Shown piece by piece: positions 44,171 through 56,800 of a DNA stretch of 64,000 bases (its first letter is position 1; each line of letters begins with the position of its first letter). A program made the translations under genes and the position numbers. This DNA is from Azolla pinnata (lineage: Eukaryota > Streptophyta > Polypodiopsida > Salviniales > Salviniaceae): contig JBBBWG010026779.1 of assembly GCA_037176905.1 (NCBI GenBank), positions 1-64,000 of the forward strand, written 5' to 3'. Below the pieces are notes generated by a model. The model was given only the letters and a program-made list of their open reading frames with translations. It did no database searches and had not been told where the DNA came from.

Positions 44171-47100
44171 TCATTTTGATTTGACTCCTCACAGAGAAGA
44201 CACAGTGTTCTTGTCTGATCACCTAACCCTGACCTGTTTCATTGCCCAAATCGATCATCGATCGATCGATCCATCGCTCGCTCTGCATCGTTGCCGATGA
44301 TGCTTTGTTACGTGCATGATCCGTAAAGTTAATCGGATCACGAGACGGGTTTTCCACAGATCAGAACAAGCCTCCATTTGAAAGCTATAATTTTTACCTC
44401 AGTCTGTTGCAGATTTATATGTCGGCTTCCATATTGTGTGTGTGTGTGTGTGTGTGTTTTTCCCCATCGCTTTACCCCGTCGAGAGGCTGTGAAAGCAAC
44501 AATTCGATGATGAATGCATGCTCCGAAAAAGACTGTGGCGTTCGAGCTCCTCTGCCTCTTCAGTTCGGCCGACTCGGGCATTCAGTGCTCGATCTGCCTT
44601 TTCCTGGGGGTCTCTCGCGTTGAGTTCCGATACAATACAATGCACGAACCGACCTAACAGCAGTGAAAAAGCAACGATCCCGCAAAGGCCAGTTTCTGAT
44701 CAAAGGAAGGAACGAACGCCCGCCGACTCTTTTTTGAGTACGCATGCCCGACCTGATAGTAGAAACGGAATCCCAAAGTTCGAAATCACACCTCTGCCCC
44801 CAAGCGTTTCGATTCACCGATCGAGGCACAGTCGCGATACCAGTTAGTTGCTGGATCCGTCCGCATTTGCAGGACGAACGGCAAAAAGGTCTGATTTTCA
44901 GATGCAAATCAGATCGGCGACGCCATGCATCATCGGCATGATGGATGAAGAAGCCTTACCGAAACACAAGCACGCCATCGACATCATCGATTCATCACAG
45001 TTCTTTTGTTGACGAACAAAGAAATCGACCGATCGATGATAGTTTTTTCCTTGATCCGATTCTACACACTCTTCACTTCAAAGGTCAAGTTTTTTCTCTT
45101 CTTTGTTTAGGGGGTTAAGTTAAGACAAACTCTTTCAGTGTTGTTTTGGGGGTTCTGCTCCATTGATTCATGCTGGCAGTTAGCTGTTGACCTCCATCGC
45201 TCTGCTCTGATGCTTGCCCACACTGCAACGACAGTGCAGAGCTTCTGAACACCTGGGTCCCTCTTTGGGGAGATCGTAGATCAGAGAAAATCCTCAATCC
45301 TTAAGATGACTCGCCTCCGGACTCGGTGTTTTAGGGTTTTCCTGAAAGCCTGGTGGGAAGAACCTCGCTCTCTCAAGAACGGCACAGATCGGATTGCAAA
45401 AAAGGAAAGGTTTAGAGGGTTGAGAGATTTTCGAGCAAATGGAAGGAAGGCCTCAGCTCGGATGCTTTGAGTTGGAGAGAGCATCTATCCACGCAGAGGA
45501 GCTCAAAAGTCCAGAAGATGCGATGATCTTGGCTGTGCAACATTTCAGCTTGCTGAGCTATGCCTTCTGTCCTGATGATGCTTGGTGCAAGCTCTCCTAA
45601 GCAGCAATTTTAGGGCATTTTAGAAGCTCTATTAACATGAAGGTGTTCGCTCTTCGAAGGCCCGTGGGTGGGTGGATGGGCACAAGGTGAAGAAGCGGAC
45701 CGTGTATGCATGAAACTCAGAAGAGTGAAATACTGGTTGAAATACTGGACCATGTAGGCGAAGAAGTGAACGCTACTGATTGAAATACATACAGTGCTTT
45801 GGATTATCATCACAAGGGTCACTTCATATGAGAGACCAAAGAATCCAAAATCAAAGTCAGGCATGTTAGAGTCCAAAATCAGAATCAGGCAAGTCTGGAT
45901 AGATGCCCCTGAAGGTTACCTCGTTGCATGTGGCAGACAGATGAGTGCCATTTCATTTCAACAAAGAGTTCACAACCCGAAAAGACCTAACGGCTTGGAA
46001 TGGTATGTTGGGCAATCTCCATCCATGTTATACTGGCGGAATCATACTTGTGTTAATGTACGTTTTTCTTAGAAGCAGCGTATCAGGTGCTTGGTCTAAC
46101 AAATACTCTTCTACTAGTGGGCTAAGCTAGATGGACAATGTTCTCTATCAACTGGTGTTCATAGAACTATCCGCCAGCGTCAAAGATCCCCAAGAGAGAC
46201 CTTGTCGATGATGCAAGAGGCAATGAGGGCAGCACTATATCCACTTGAAGTGCCTGTAAAAGCTTCACGTCTTGAAGTATGTTGCATCATCGAGAGGTTG
46301 CATCATGCCAAGTAAGCCTGGCTCATATGTTGAGGCAGGAATGAAGGCACAATCAAAAGCGGGATTAGATTCCACCTTGTCCTTCTTGGATTTGTGACCA
46401 TGTGAAAATCTAGAGAAGCCAAGCCCTACTTACTGACATTTCTCGGCAACTCATCACATGGGAAGGTTTTGTTTGTAGACCTCGAAAACCATGTATTGAG
46501 TAGGTCTTTTTGAAATGTCTGAGGTATAGTTAGCAGCCATAGGAATGGGGAAAGGGGGGTAACTAAAGACCCTTAAATGAATAATGTCAGGTAATTCAAC
46601 AGCTTCATCATTTTGTTGGGATTGGAGGATCCGTTGAGCAATGGATTAACTCCATATATTCTCATTTAGGATGGTGCTGATGAGTAGAGCCATTCAAGAT
46701 TGGGCGTATCTTGGTTGGACAAACAACTTGGGTTGTGTGTATGCTGGCACATGCAAATCTACAAGTCATTTTGGTGAGAAATGGTACATAATTTGTTCAG
46801 CTCTCTTCCTTGTCCAAGGAGCTACAATACAGTTGGAAAAGAAGCCTACTTATGAGCACTAGAGGGAGTTGAAGCTTATGCCCCATGTATTTAGAGATCT
46901 GAGACAGAAACATTCAAAGTCAATGAAGGGAATGTTTCTAGGTTGCGCACAATTGCTACATGGTATTCACACACATGATTGAATGCTGTGTCTGTAGTCT
47001 TCCTTAAAGAGAAGATGCTTGGTGGTTCAAAAACGAATTCAATATGAATCCACAGGTCTATGCATCCATTGCAATTTCAATCCTAAACCAGAAGGTCCTT

Positions 47101-47420
47101 GGGAGCAACAATACTGTTTTATGCCCAAATCATGGCTAAAAAGCCAATTTCCAACACAATGCCAATTACCCTGTCTAAGTTGATAGTGAAGTTTCAGCCC
47201 TCTATCAATCAACCTATCTGCCACAAGATTTCAATCAGCCTATCTGCCCCAAGGCTATATCGACAGGATACTCATTTGCAGTACATGGTAATGACAAATT
47301 AATCTTTACAAACCTACTACTAATTACAGGATACTCAAAATTTTATTACACCTTCGTGAAGGCGGAGGTCTTCTTCGGAGTACCACAGTATTTGAACTTA
47401 TAATTTGTTTGGGCACATTT
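44171..47420. other. Gene-poor region, no recognisable host gene
   Basis: Short frames only. Contains an (ATCG) run at 44259-44272 and a (GT) run at 44437-44457. Parts of 46-47.4 kb may belong to old transposon debris because of the relic that follows, but I cannot assign them. Confidence 0.4.
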
Positions 47421-47480
47421 GCCATTGTCTATTTAGATGACATCAGTATCTATTCTAAGGCTCAAGTCGAGCATTTTTAT
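47421..47480 (+). mobile_element. Ty3/gypsy-type reverse transcriptase relic
   Basis: A short piece resembling the catalytic-core motif of plant Ty3/gypsy reverse transcriptase (a VYLDDI-like motif with an IYSK-like follow-on). No LTRs, primer-binding site, gag or integrase could be delimited nearby. The copy is broken and probably old. Confidence 0.55.
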
Positions 47481-48454
47481 TCCCAAAACAAAACTCCTTG
47501 CATTAGATAAAAATCTGTCACAATTTTGATTTGTTACATTTACAAGCAATACACAACGATGTATTAAATTATTCGATCATGTAATTCGGAGAGGGAAATA
47601 TCGAGCGAGGGGGCTCAAGATGAGCATTGTTCTCATGTCTGTCAAATTATATGACAGTTGTGTTGACCTCTATTCTCAGCTAGAAAGGCATTGTGTAAAG
47701 ACAATCGACTAGAATTATTGGCGTACATTGTTGCAGCTGCTTGTATAATCCAAATGTTATATGCTGTACATGTGATGTGGGGTTTTTTAAGTCCCCAAGA
47801 GCTGGCCCAGCAAGCATTAGAGCAGCATATCAACGTATAACGAAAAGTGCAAGTTCAGCCTGATATAGATATATACATAATATCACCATGCAGTTGACGT
47901 GTCAAGAGACACCTACCATGATTCTATTCTTCTCCAACACGAATCTAGAATGGATGTACAATATAATAAATTTATAAACTATGTTTGTTTGTGTCCACAG
48001 ACAATCACATTACTGGCCTTGTGAAAATCGCAAAGCTTAAAGATTGCTATGTATACATGTTTCTGAGAAAAATATCTACCCATTAGTATAAAATACCAAG
48101 AAGTTACAAAAAATCATTGACAATGTATGTGAGAAACATTTGAAAGAAAAAGGAAACAAACAAACAAGCACTCATTACATGTATTGTTTTCTCTTTTTAA
48201 AAAGCCTCGATCACGATACAAACACCTCTGTCATGATTCCTTCTTTTTGTTAAAAGAACATATTCGGCTTGTGATGCGAATCTTTGAGGTTAATCAAATG
48301 CATTCGACAAAGCGTGTGAATCGGTCGGTTCATCATCCACATCCTTTCGAGTAGAAAGAGCTCAGAGAATTATGAATCCGAGCATGTTTGCCTTTATAGT
48401 GATTGTGGCTATGTCAACATCGTCAGTTGTCTATTTATGAATCTTAGCAGAACA

Positions 48455-48490
<36 letters not shown>

Positions 48491-49130
48491 GGTATATGGA
48501 TAGTTATATTTATGGGGATCATTAAATGGAAATGTTTTGTCACCTTTTCAATAGGTTTTCATTGAAGGTGATAAAGTTTTTACCAACCCCATCGTATAAG
48601 GTCGTGTTTGATTATCTCAAGTACTTGGGAATGTGGTATACTTGGAACTTGTGAAATGGTCTCTTATTTGATAGGCTTGCTGGAGTATCTCAACATATAT
48701 TATGCAAGATAAGAGGAAAGTTCATTTGGCAGTTTCCACGGTTATGTTGCAAAGGAACTTTGTCCCCAGATGAGCTAGATTTATGTCGTTTTGTATTGTA
48801 GCACCTTAGAAGGTCGCCCCTTGTCACATCGCTACTTTTGAAGTAGTTTTGATAGCAAACATTTCTTTTCATATTGTCTCACGTTGTGTATGCATCACGT
48901 ATGCGCAAGACGAACCATCCTTTTTTTTGCAAGCTGCAAACGCAATCGAGAAGGGTTCGAGCATTCGAGATTCGATATAAGATCACGAAAAGTACGGGTT
49001 TTTTTTTTTCGGGCAAGAGGAACGGTAAAATCGAACAGAACATTTAAAAAAAAAATCTCCGAAAGATGAGTAAAATTTCTCTACAGAAGAAGGAAGGTAA
49101 AAATTATGATTATTTATTAAAAAAAACACA
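47481..49130. other. Intergenic spacer with a TAA microsatellite
   Basis: Contains (TAA)n at 48457-48490 and A/T-rich sequence. No gene is supported. Confidence 0.5.
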
Positions 49131-49159
49131 TAATATTCATGTTTGCAAAAATCCAGAAG

Positions 49160-49300
49160 TGCATGTGTATGTGCGTATGTGTGTATGTGTATGTATGCAT
49201 GCATGCATGTCTGTATGTATGCATGCATGTCTGTGTATGTATGTATGTATGTGTGCGTGTGTATGCATGTCTGTGTATGTATGCATGCATGTGTGATGTG
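49160..49300. repeat. TGTA/TGCA tetranucleotide microsatellite
   Basis: Runs of tgta, tgcatgca and tgtgtatg. It ends only about 15 bp before the start codon of the small membrane-protein gene, so it may fall in its promoter or leader. Confidence 0.9.
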
Positions 49301-49314
49301 CGTATGTCAGCCTA

Positions 49315-49415
49315 GTGGTGCTTCATCGTCCATCTGCGACTTCGACACGAAGACGAAACACCATGCGGCCATGGCAACCTCGTCCTCCTTCTTCTTCTTC
49401 TTCTTCTTCTGCTGA

Positions 49416-49446
<31 letters not shown>

Positions 49447-49493
49447 TCTTCTTCACCTCCATCGCCATCAACATCTGCTTCTCTACGCCAAGG

Positions 49494-49559
<66 letters not shown>

Positions 49560-51984
49560 AATTGAAAGAATTCCGTTTGCTGAGAAGAACGCAATGAGGT
49601 CAGGCCACCGATTTCACCACCGCCGTCTCCCCCCCCCCCTCTTTCCTCTCCAGAAGAAGTTGTTGGATCACAGATTAGAAGACATTATGGCCGCAGTTTT
49701 CCCATCCGTATTTACCGTCGGCATCCACGCCATCACTCGGCGGCCCTACCTGAGCATAAGCTTTGTTCCGTTTCTTTTTTCTTGGCCCCGAAGCATTTCT
49801 TAGTCCAGTATCTGCAGGTGTACGTTCTAATTTCCGGCATAGAATCCATCACCTCACGTACCGTTACATCCGCTTCTTTGAAGCATGTAATCCCCATGTT
49901 CCCATGTTCCTTCTTACCTTGAATCTGTCATCTCCCTAGGCGAAGTTCTCATCCTCAAAAACCTAACCTTCTCTTATTTCCTCCCGTTTACTGAATTTAT
50001 CTTAAACTATACGGTACACATGTGGTTCAAGTCTTTTCCTTTCTCATCTCCAATGTTTCATTAATTAGGTTTCTCTGTATTTTAATCTACAAATTTAACA
50101 TTAGAGAGAAATTTTTACCTCTTTGCAGGCACATACGTTCCTTCTTATATTGAATCTGTCATCTCTCGCAGCGCACAACCAATTAATGGTGAAGTTCTCA
50201 TCATTGAAACTCCAAAATTTTCATGGTTCTTGCCTTCAATGAATTCAAGTAAATCCCGATGGTACATTTATGTGTTTCACCTCTTTTTTTTTCCCATGGC
50301 CATTGCTTCATTAAATAGTTTCACTTTACTGCATTTTACCTTAGTGTTTGTTACACCCAGGATTTTATAAACTAGTCGGCTCCATAAATTATTTATCATC
50401 CTCTAAACAAATTTTAATTTTTACCGTTTTCCTTTTCAGTTTGTCTCAAAATGAGAGAGATTCCCTCTTTCTCGAAATATTTTGCTTGGTGTACACAGAT
50501 AAATAATTATGGAGCCATTGTTATTATATGGACCTGACCTACATAGCAATTCATACCATATTTTATGTGATAAAGCAACACTAATTCTCGTGCAGTAGGA
50601 ATTGATGTTGTGCATTAAAAGGTTGACTTTGAAGCTTCTTGCAGAGAGAAACTAGAATTTCCTGTCTCATAATCCTAACTTTAAGGGCAAACCACAGATT
50701 TCTGCATCTTTGAATTCTGTTGGAGGAAACCTGTGATTTTAGTTTATTAACCTTTTAAATCCACAGAGAAATCTATGGTCTTTTTATCTAGCTAAATTTC
50801 AGCTAGATTAATTCAGGAAAGTCAACTTTTAGCATTAGTTATATGTCTAGAGGAATGGCTTTACACTTTGCAATATACAGCGAAATAAAAGCATAGAAAT
50901 GTTTACTCTCAGCATCACAAATGTTAACTGTGTAATCCTATTATTTGATTGAGGATTTACTCTGAAATATCGCAATGATCTTTCTCTATTTCAATGAACG
51001 ACTATACGCACTGAGTGAACCTTGAGGAGAGATTTGTACTATGCCTATTATGAAAGAGATTTTCAGAGCTGCGAAACCATGATTAATTTGTATTATCGCT
51101 ACCATTGTATTGCTTCATTTTTAGTTGTTAATCTTTATCAACATCATCTTTTTTTTACAAACTTCTTCTGCCCTTCCCGGAATTATACTTCAATGCGGAT
51201 TGCTTCTCTTCCCCTGTATTCCTTTAACGTGTTCACAATTCCTTTCTGTTCTCGTCAGTCTGAGTTGAAGGAAATGTATATTTGTAAAAAGAGGAACCGT
51301 TTCAAGTTGTAAAGAAGATGTTATTTTTGAACAATGGTTCTTGTGCTGAATGTTTTGTTTCTATATGCTACCTGAAGATTGATTTGATTTTATGGTGCAT
51401 TTAGCAGTCTTAAAATGCAAGGAAGAAACTATAATTTATTTGAAGAAGCGTGGCCAATTTCTATTGATATTGATTCGTGTGCTTTCTCTTTCTCTGCTAC
51501 TGGGTTGTGATGTTGGTTGTTTTCTACAATTGCAAATAAGTTGCAATGCATCACATATGCTTTTTACATGTAAGATTTTGTTTCCTTATTAATCTCTTAT
51601 TGTTAAATTATGGAAAAAGGACAAGGAAACTAAACGAATTGCTTTTATTGTCAAAATGTATTTGATCTCTACTCTTCTTTTTTCTCTCATGCTGTGTGAC
51701 TGGTTTCCAATGATCAGTTTCTTCCTTGTTATAAGAGGCAATGATGCATCAAATTAGCCTCGATTTCTGCATGAAAGGATTCACGTAGCTGTATGAATCC
51801 TTACTTACCAATAAACCTCTTTGTGAACTTTTCTTCCTTGTTCTTGCTTTCAGGAAGTAATAGTTGGACTGATACTGGTGCCATACCTTTCCTGATAGCA
51901 TATGGAATTGTGATGGTTTTCTTTGCCCTCGGATCGGTACTTCACTGTGTGATTCGAATCAACAAGATCAAAAGATTGCCCTAA
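49315..51984 (+). CDS. Small single-pass membrane protein, 122 residues, unknown function
   Basis: Three exons, 49315-49492, 50129-50188 and 51854-51984, join in matching phase 1 with proper GT-AG borders. I do not recognise the family. Residues 1-59 are Arg-, Ser- and Ala-rich with little acid (MVLHRPSATSTRRRNT, a Ser7 run, AVAVAVAA), as in an organelle targeting sequence or a disordered tail. Exon 2 gives GTYVPSYIESVISRSAQPIN. Exon 3 gives SWTDTG, one hydrophobic helix (about 89-113, IPFLIAYGIVMVFFALG) and a basic end, RINKIKRLP. The positive-inside rule suggests the short C-terminal tail faces the cytosol or stroma. The start ATG lies beside repeat DNA; Met16 is an alternative. An extra exon in the 1.7 kb second intron cannot be excluded. 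Confidence 0.6.
49494..49559. repeat. (CT)n microsatellite at a splice donor
   Basis: An almost pure ct run begins directly at the first donor of the small membrane-protein gene (caag|gtatctctct). Confidence 0.95.
49890..50355. repeat. 231 bp tandem duplication containing exon 2
   Basis: Copy 1 (from about 49890) and copy 2 (from about 50122) share gttccttctta, ttgaatctgtcatctc and gaagttctcatc at a 231 bp offset. Copy 2 contains the exon used in the gene model. Copy 1 would read HVPSYLESVIS but lacks the following bases and a good acceptor. Confidence 0.75.
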
Positions 51985-53210
51985 ACAATCTCTTGCTTTG
52001 TGTTTCTCTTTTCTACTGTAATTCTCCTTGTCACAGGTCAATGTGAAGCTTAACACTTTGTTAAGCTTGATTTAAACAAAAAGCTGATAGATAAATTTAC
52101 TTGTACATACAGAGATAAAAGTGAAACACGTACAAACTGGAGTAAATGTATTCTTGCACCATCGCCAGTGTTGTCATCATCTAAATGGGAAGATTAACTT
52201 CTTTTGCATAGAATTCTTTTGATAGATGCTCTGCTCTATTCTATTTGGAATGTATAGATTGAAGTCTGTTTCCTGTCTCATCATGTTCTAATACGGCCTT
52301 CTGCCTACGGACATTCCGATGGCTTATTATGTATGTTGACCAAAGTTTGATTCATAAAAGTCTTTTAGTAGATTGGTTCTCTTGGTGTGATACATGGTTG
52401 TTTTGCACACTCATGTACAGGTGTATGTAAGAATGGTTGTTTTGCACACATGCTCAAATTTAGGATCAATCAACCATCCTTTGTCCCTGAAGATCTCCTT
52501 GTGTTAGACATCTCACTCATGAAACCCATTGTTTTGACAAGTGGCATGTCTAACAGAGGGAAATCGACAAGGACGAAGGATGGTTGATTGATTCTAATTT
52601 GAGCATGAGAAATCGATATGGATCAAAGGATGGTTGATTGATTCTAATTTTTGAGCATGAGAATTTGATATGGATCTTAGATTCATGTGGTACTTGGGAG
52701 AATGGAGGTGGGATGACCTATTTTCGATTGGAAGAAATGTGCAGTTTTTTCATATTGGATTGCATGTCTAAAGCAGCAAGAAAGAAAAGGCTTCCAAAAC
52801 CATTGGATAGAACACTACCGAGGCTCGAAATATCTACTACAAACCGTACAAACACGAGATTCTATTTCTCTTGTATTTTGTTATCATTAGATATTGTAGA
52901 CGTTCTGCGCACTTGTTCCTAAACAATTTCCCTGTTATTCTTAATTCTTGATAAATCACACATTTGTCGACTCTATTCAAAATTAGTTATAAAGCCTAGG
53001 TCTGAAACACAACATGAGAGTGCTAATCTAACACTAATCCCCTTAGCAGATTCCTTTCTGTTCTAACAAGAAGAAATTTGTTTTATGGCAATAACGCATG
53101 TAATAATAGCTTGTAACGTCACCGCATCGGAGCTCTGACAACTCCAATGGTGAGGTAGTGGCATTGTAAGATTTGGACCATGTCTTTTTAAGTTCTTGTT
53201 CCCAGTGAAA
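51985..53210. other. Intergenic spacer
   Basis: 3' UTR of the small membrane-protein gene and AT-rich spacer. The only clear structure is the foldback at 52451-52605. Confidence 0.5.
52451..52661. repeat. Foldback (hairpin) with a third direct copy
   Basis: The left arm 52451-52520 (tgctcaaatttaggatcaat...) is largely complementary to the right arm 52535-52605 (...gattctaatttgagca), with about 14 bases of loop; roughly four fifths of about 68 positions can pair. Part of the right arm (aaggatggttgattgattct) is repeated directly 51 bp later. It could be a small foldback element or an RNA hairpin. Confidence 0.7.
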
Positions 53211-53557
53211 CTAAATTGGTAGGCATGTGGATTTGTTTTTAGGCAACAGAGAATTCAAATGTAGCACAAGAGCAAGAAAAGAACCATCCGTGGCAATAAA
53301 CCGCATCGAGCGTGTCTTGACGAGGCCGAGACTCATGTTTTTGAGGCATATGCGCAATCTGTATGCAAACGATTCCAAGTAGCTTTGTTGTGCAGCCTCC
53401 GGAACCGACTTCCAAGAGAGCACGAGGCGGCAAACAGCAAACGATAGTTGCGACAACAATCTAAGTTTAATGGATTCCATGACGATGGCACGAGAGGCCG
53501 TGTCAAATATCCTTTCCTTCGGCAGAAAGATGTTGTCGAGGGTGGGACGAGTGACAG
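53211..53557 (-). other. Orphan exon-like open frame
   Basis: From an acceptor-like ttttgcag (ending at 53558 on the minus strand) 115 codons stay open to a TAG at 53211. The predicted chain is helical and mixed (RIFDTASRAIVMESIKLRLL, SFAVCRLVLSWKSVPEAAQQ), with no low complexity. I do not recognise it, and no partner exon is visible upstream because the telomere-like repeat and the SPCS2 gene follow. It may be a gene relic or chance. Confidence 0.25.
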
Positions 53558-53598
53558 CTGCAAAACAGTAACAGACGGACTGGGGTAACGTGAAACCA

Positions 53599-53670
53599 GG
53601 TTTAGGGTTTAGAGTAGGGTTTAGGGTTTAGGGTTTAAGGTTTAGGGTTTAGGGTTTAGGGTTTAGGGTT
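53599..53670 (+). repeat. Interstitial telomere-type repeat (TTTAGGG)n
   Basis: About ten TTTAGGG units over 72 bp with a few one-base changes. It lies 180 bp before the SPCS2 start codon. Plant telo-box motifs (AAACCCTA) in promoters of housekeeping genes are known regulatory sites; a run this long may also be a break-repair scar. Confidence 0.9.
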
Positions 53671-53853
53671 CCAAATGATCTCTTCTGATTACATACTGTT
53701 TTGTCTCTTCTTATTATGTCCATAGTTTTTGGGTGCGAATTGAAAAACTCCAAATGACATTTTTTTTTGTGCCATTTTTTTCTGCTTCTCTCTGTTTCTG
53801 TCTCTGCTCCAGAAAACAGAGACAGAGCGTGGAGCCGGGAGCAGGGGGCAGCT

Positions 53854-56800
53854 ATGGCGTCCACGGACCTTGCTCCCAAGCCCAAGAAGGCCAACGTTTT
53901 AGATCAGTATTCCCTCAAACGAACCCTCGACGACACAGTCACAGAGGTTCGGCGCTCTCCCTTTTCTTCCCCGTCTGTTCCTCTCTTTTTTTTCTTCTTT
54001 TTTTTTCTTCCCGGGGAAGATCTCATTCTCTTCCTCTCCATCTCAATCCTATATGGCGATCTATTGTTCTCGTATCTCGTCAGGTTCTGAAATCCAAAAC
54101 AGTCTCCTTTTTCTTAGTCATGACTTCTAACAGCAGCGGGGGGATCCTTGTGAGGTTGCTCTATGTTCTAACATTTGAGGGGTAGTTTAGAAGACGCTTT
54201 CGTGATCAATGTGGAAGACGCCAGGTTTTGTTGTATTTCCCAACTAATTGAGCTCTTTGTAATGTTTGTTCTGAATTGCAGATCATATTGTCCAAGGGCT
54301 ATACAGAGAATGTGAGCTTGAGCAATGTGAAAATGGGCATAGGACTGCTCACATGTGCTGTTGCTCTTTTTGCCCAATTCTACCCAAAGAAATCGCCCTC
54401 GAACAAGATCGTGCTTATTTCGTGTATCATCATATATCCTGCCCTTCTTCTGTGCTTTACTTCTTTTTTCCTCTGACAAGGAAAATGTATCTTGTAAACG
54501 CATCACTTCACGACAATGATACTTCCATCTTCAACACAGAAAAAGGATAGCATTATGTGGTATTTAGAATATAAAATTTTGTTTGGCAATAATGGTATGT
54601 TTTTCTTCGTTATTAAGATGGTATGATTTCATAGGAATACCATCATTTCCCTTCGCTTTAGAGTGTATATTTACTACACTTAGTCGCTCTATCAGTATCA
54701 GTGCTACCCCTCATTAGGCCAGAATATCCACTAGTATCTAGTTATTATCAACTAAGAAAGAGTAAAAGAGCTCTTTATGCAGAAATAACGTACTTACTGT
54801 TCCTACTAGGGAAAATGTTGATGTTATTCTTAGTATTTCTTTCAATATTATCCAATTAAGGTTGTATTTTTGTTGGGCGCAGATATATTACACTCCTATC
54901 AGTTGGTACTGCTAACACTCTCTGTCATTCTCTATTTCTCGTTAGTTACATTGAATAGTCATTGCAAAAAGATTAACTCAGCTTACGAAGTGATATATTT
55001 CCTTTATAATAACGAAAGTCTCTTATAAAGAAATTCTGGGTGGTTACCTATCAATATTGTCTCTGTTTACATGAAGAAAAAAGAATTTTGGAAGTTTTGG
55101 TTTCATGTAAGTTTCCTTGACAGTTCTTACATTTATTTTGCTCCACGTTATACTACAAGTTGTTATGTATGTGAAGGAGAAGAATTATATCCTTTTTACT
55201 CATCCTCTACAGGTATTTTTCCTTGCAACTGCTATTCTGACATAAAATATTTGATTTGATACGATAATCGATAAGGCTGTTGAATTGAATGCATGTGTGT
55301 ATTGTTTGTATTTTTGTCTGCAAATTCCGTTTTCACTGGAGAGTGACCTATTTGTGGAGTATCTATAGATTGTATGAATAATGTCATGATTGTGCCACAT
55401 ATTGGACTATTGAAAAATATTTAGGTTAAAAATATATTCAACATGAATCACAAAGCATAAATTGTGTTAATACCTTGAAGAACTGGCACATAAATAGTGT
55501 TGAGTTGGCAGGGTTAATATTAGTATCATCAGAAGATGCATATGATCACATTAATATAATCCATCATGCGTTTGTGTATGAGTACATTGTTTTATCCATG
55601 TTCTTTGAATTTGGAGGAGTACATGTGATACGGGCTATCTATTACTGGTGAAGTTCTGATTTCTTTTGCTCAGTCCATGCTAAGTGCTTTTTTATACTGG
55701 AACTCTTTGTTAATAGCTGACAATATTACTTGCCATTTTAAACGTCCAAAATTTCTAAGTTCAAACACATCTTAAGAGAGATGTGGCACATATACACATC
55801 TTAAGAGAGATGTGGCACATGTACACATCTCAAGCAGCTAAGAAGCTAGGAATTATAGATGCATTTCTAGAATAATAAAAACCCATAATTAATAGAAGCA
55901 TGTGCTAGTAGCTTAAAGATCAATAAACTTGCAAATGGGAATATAATATGAAATGTTTGTTTTTGGCAAAAAAGTGGAACCCATCTAACTTACAGTACAA
56001 GCCAGTGTGGCACAACTGCATCTTAAGTTAAGGTGCACACATCTATTGATACTGGAAACTTTCGGTAGATATTGTAAATGAAATCTTGACCAATGTAGTA
56101 GACAAAACATGTGAGATTTTGACCTAACCTGCATATCAGAGAGACCCTATTAACAACGTGATTAAAATTAAAATGAACTCATATGAAGTTATCACAAGGG
56201 TGATCACAAAATCATAACAGCAAATTGAATTTTGTGTTTGTACGGCATGACTGGCAAAGTATGCATAAATGTTTTAGGAAATAGAGGTCTTCAGTATCAT
56301 AGCAATCTGCCATCTGATAACTACTGCTTTAATTTCACAAACTGAATTCCAATAAGACTTTTTTATGGATGTTTAGAGGTATAGCTTCAAATGTTGATTC
56401 TCTTTGTTGTTTTCTTCAGGGTTCCTTTGGAAGTACAGGCCTTGCAATCTCGAGTAAATTTCCTCGTTTTTCAGACCTGTACACATTGGAGATAGCTAGT
56501 GCTGATCCTAAATCAATCTCAGCAAATCCTCCTCTAGACTTTACTAAAAGTGTTACAAAATGGTGAGAAGTAAATCAGTTTGGCTCTAAATTATCTTTCT
56601 GCATACATATCAATGAAAGTATTGCTTTAAAAGAATTTGTTCATCGTGTTTATACATACAAACATGTCCATGTACTTATATGTGCTTACTCAAATATATA
56701 TCATACTTCCATTACTTACATACATTGTACATATATGTGACTATATGTATCCTCCTATATGTATATACTCATACAGACATACTTGGGTGTACTTAAATGA

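Noticed and set aside
43898-44300. Three overlapping Phe/Leu/Ser-rich frames resembling membrane proteins.
   Set aside because: They translate a polypyrimidine tract and are open in several frames.
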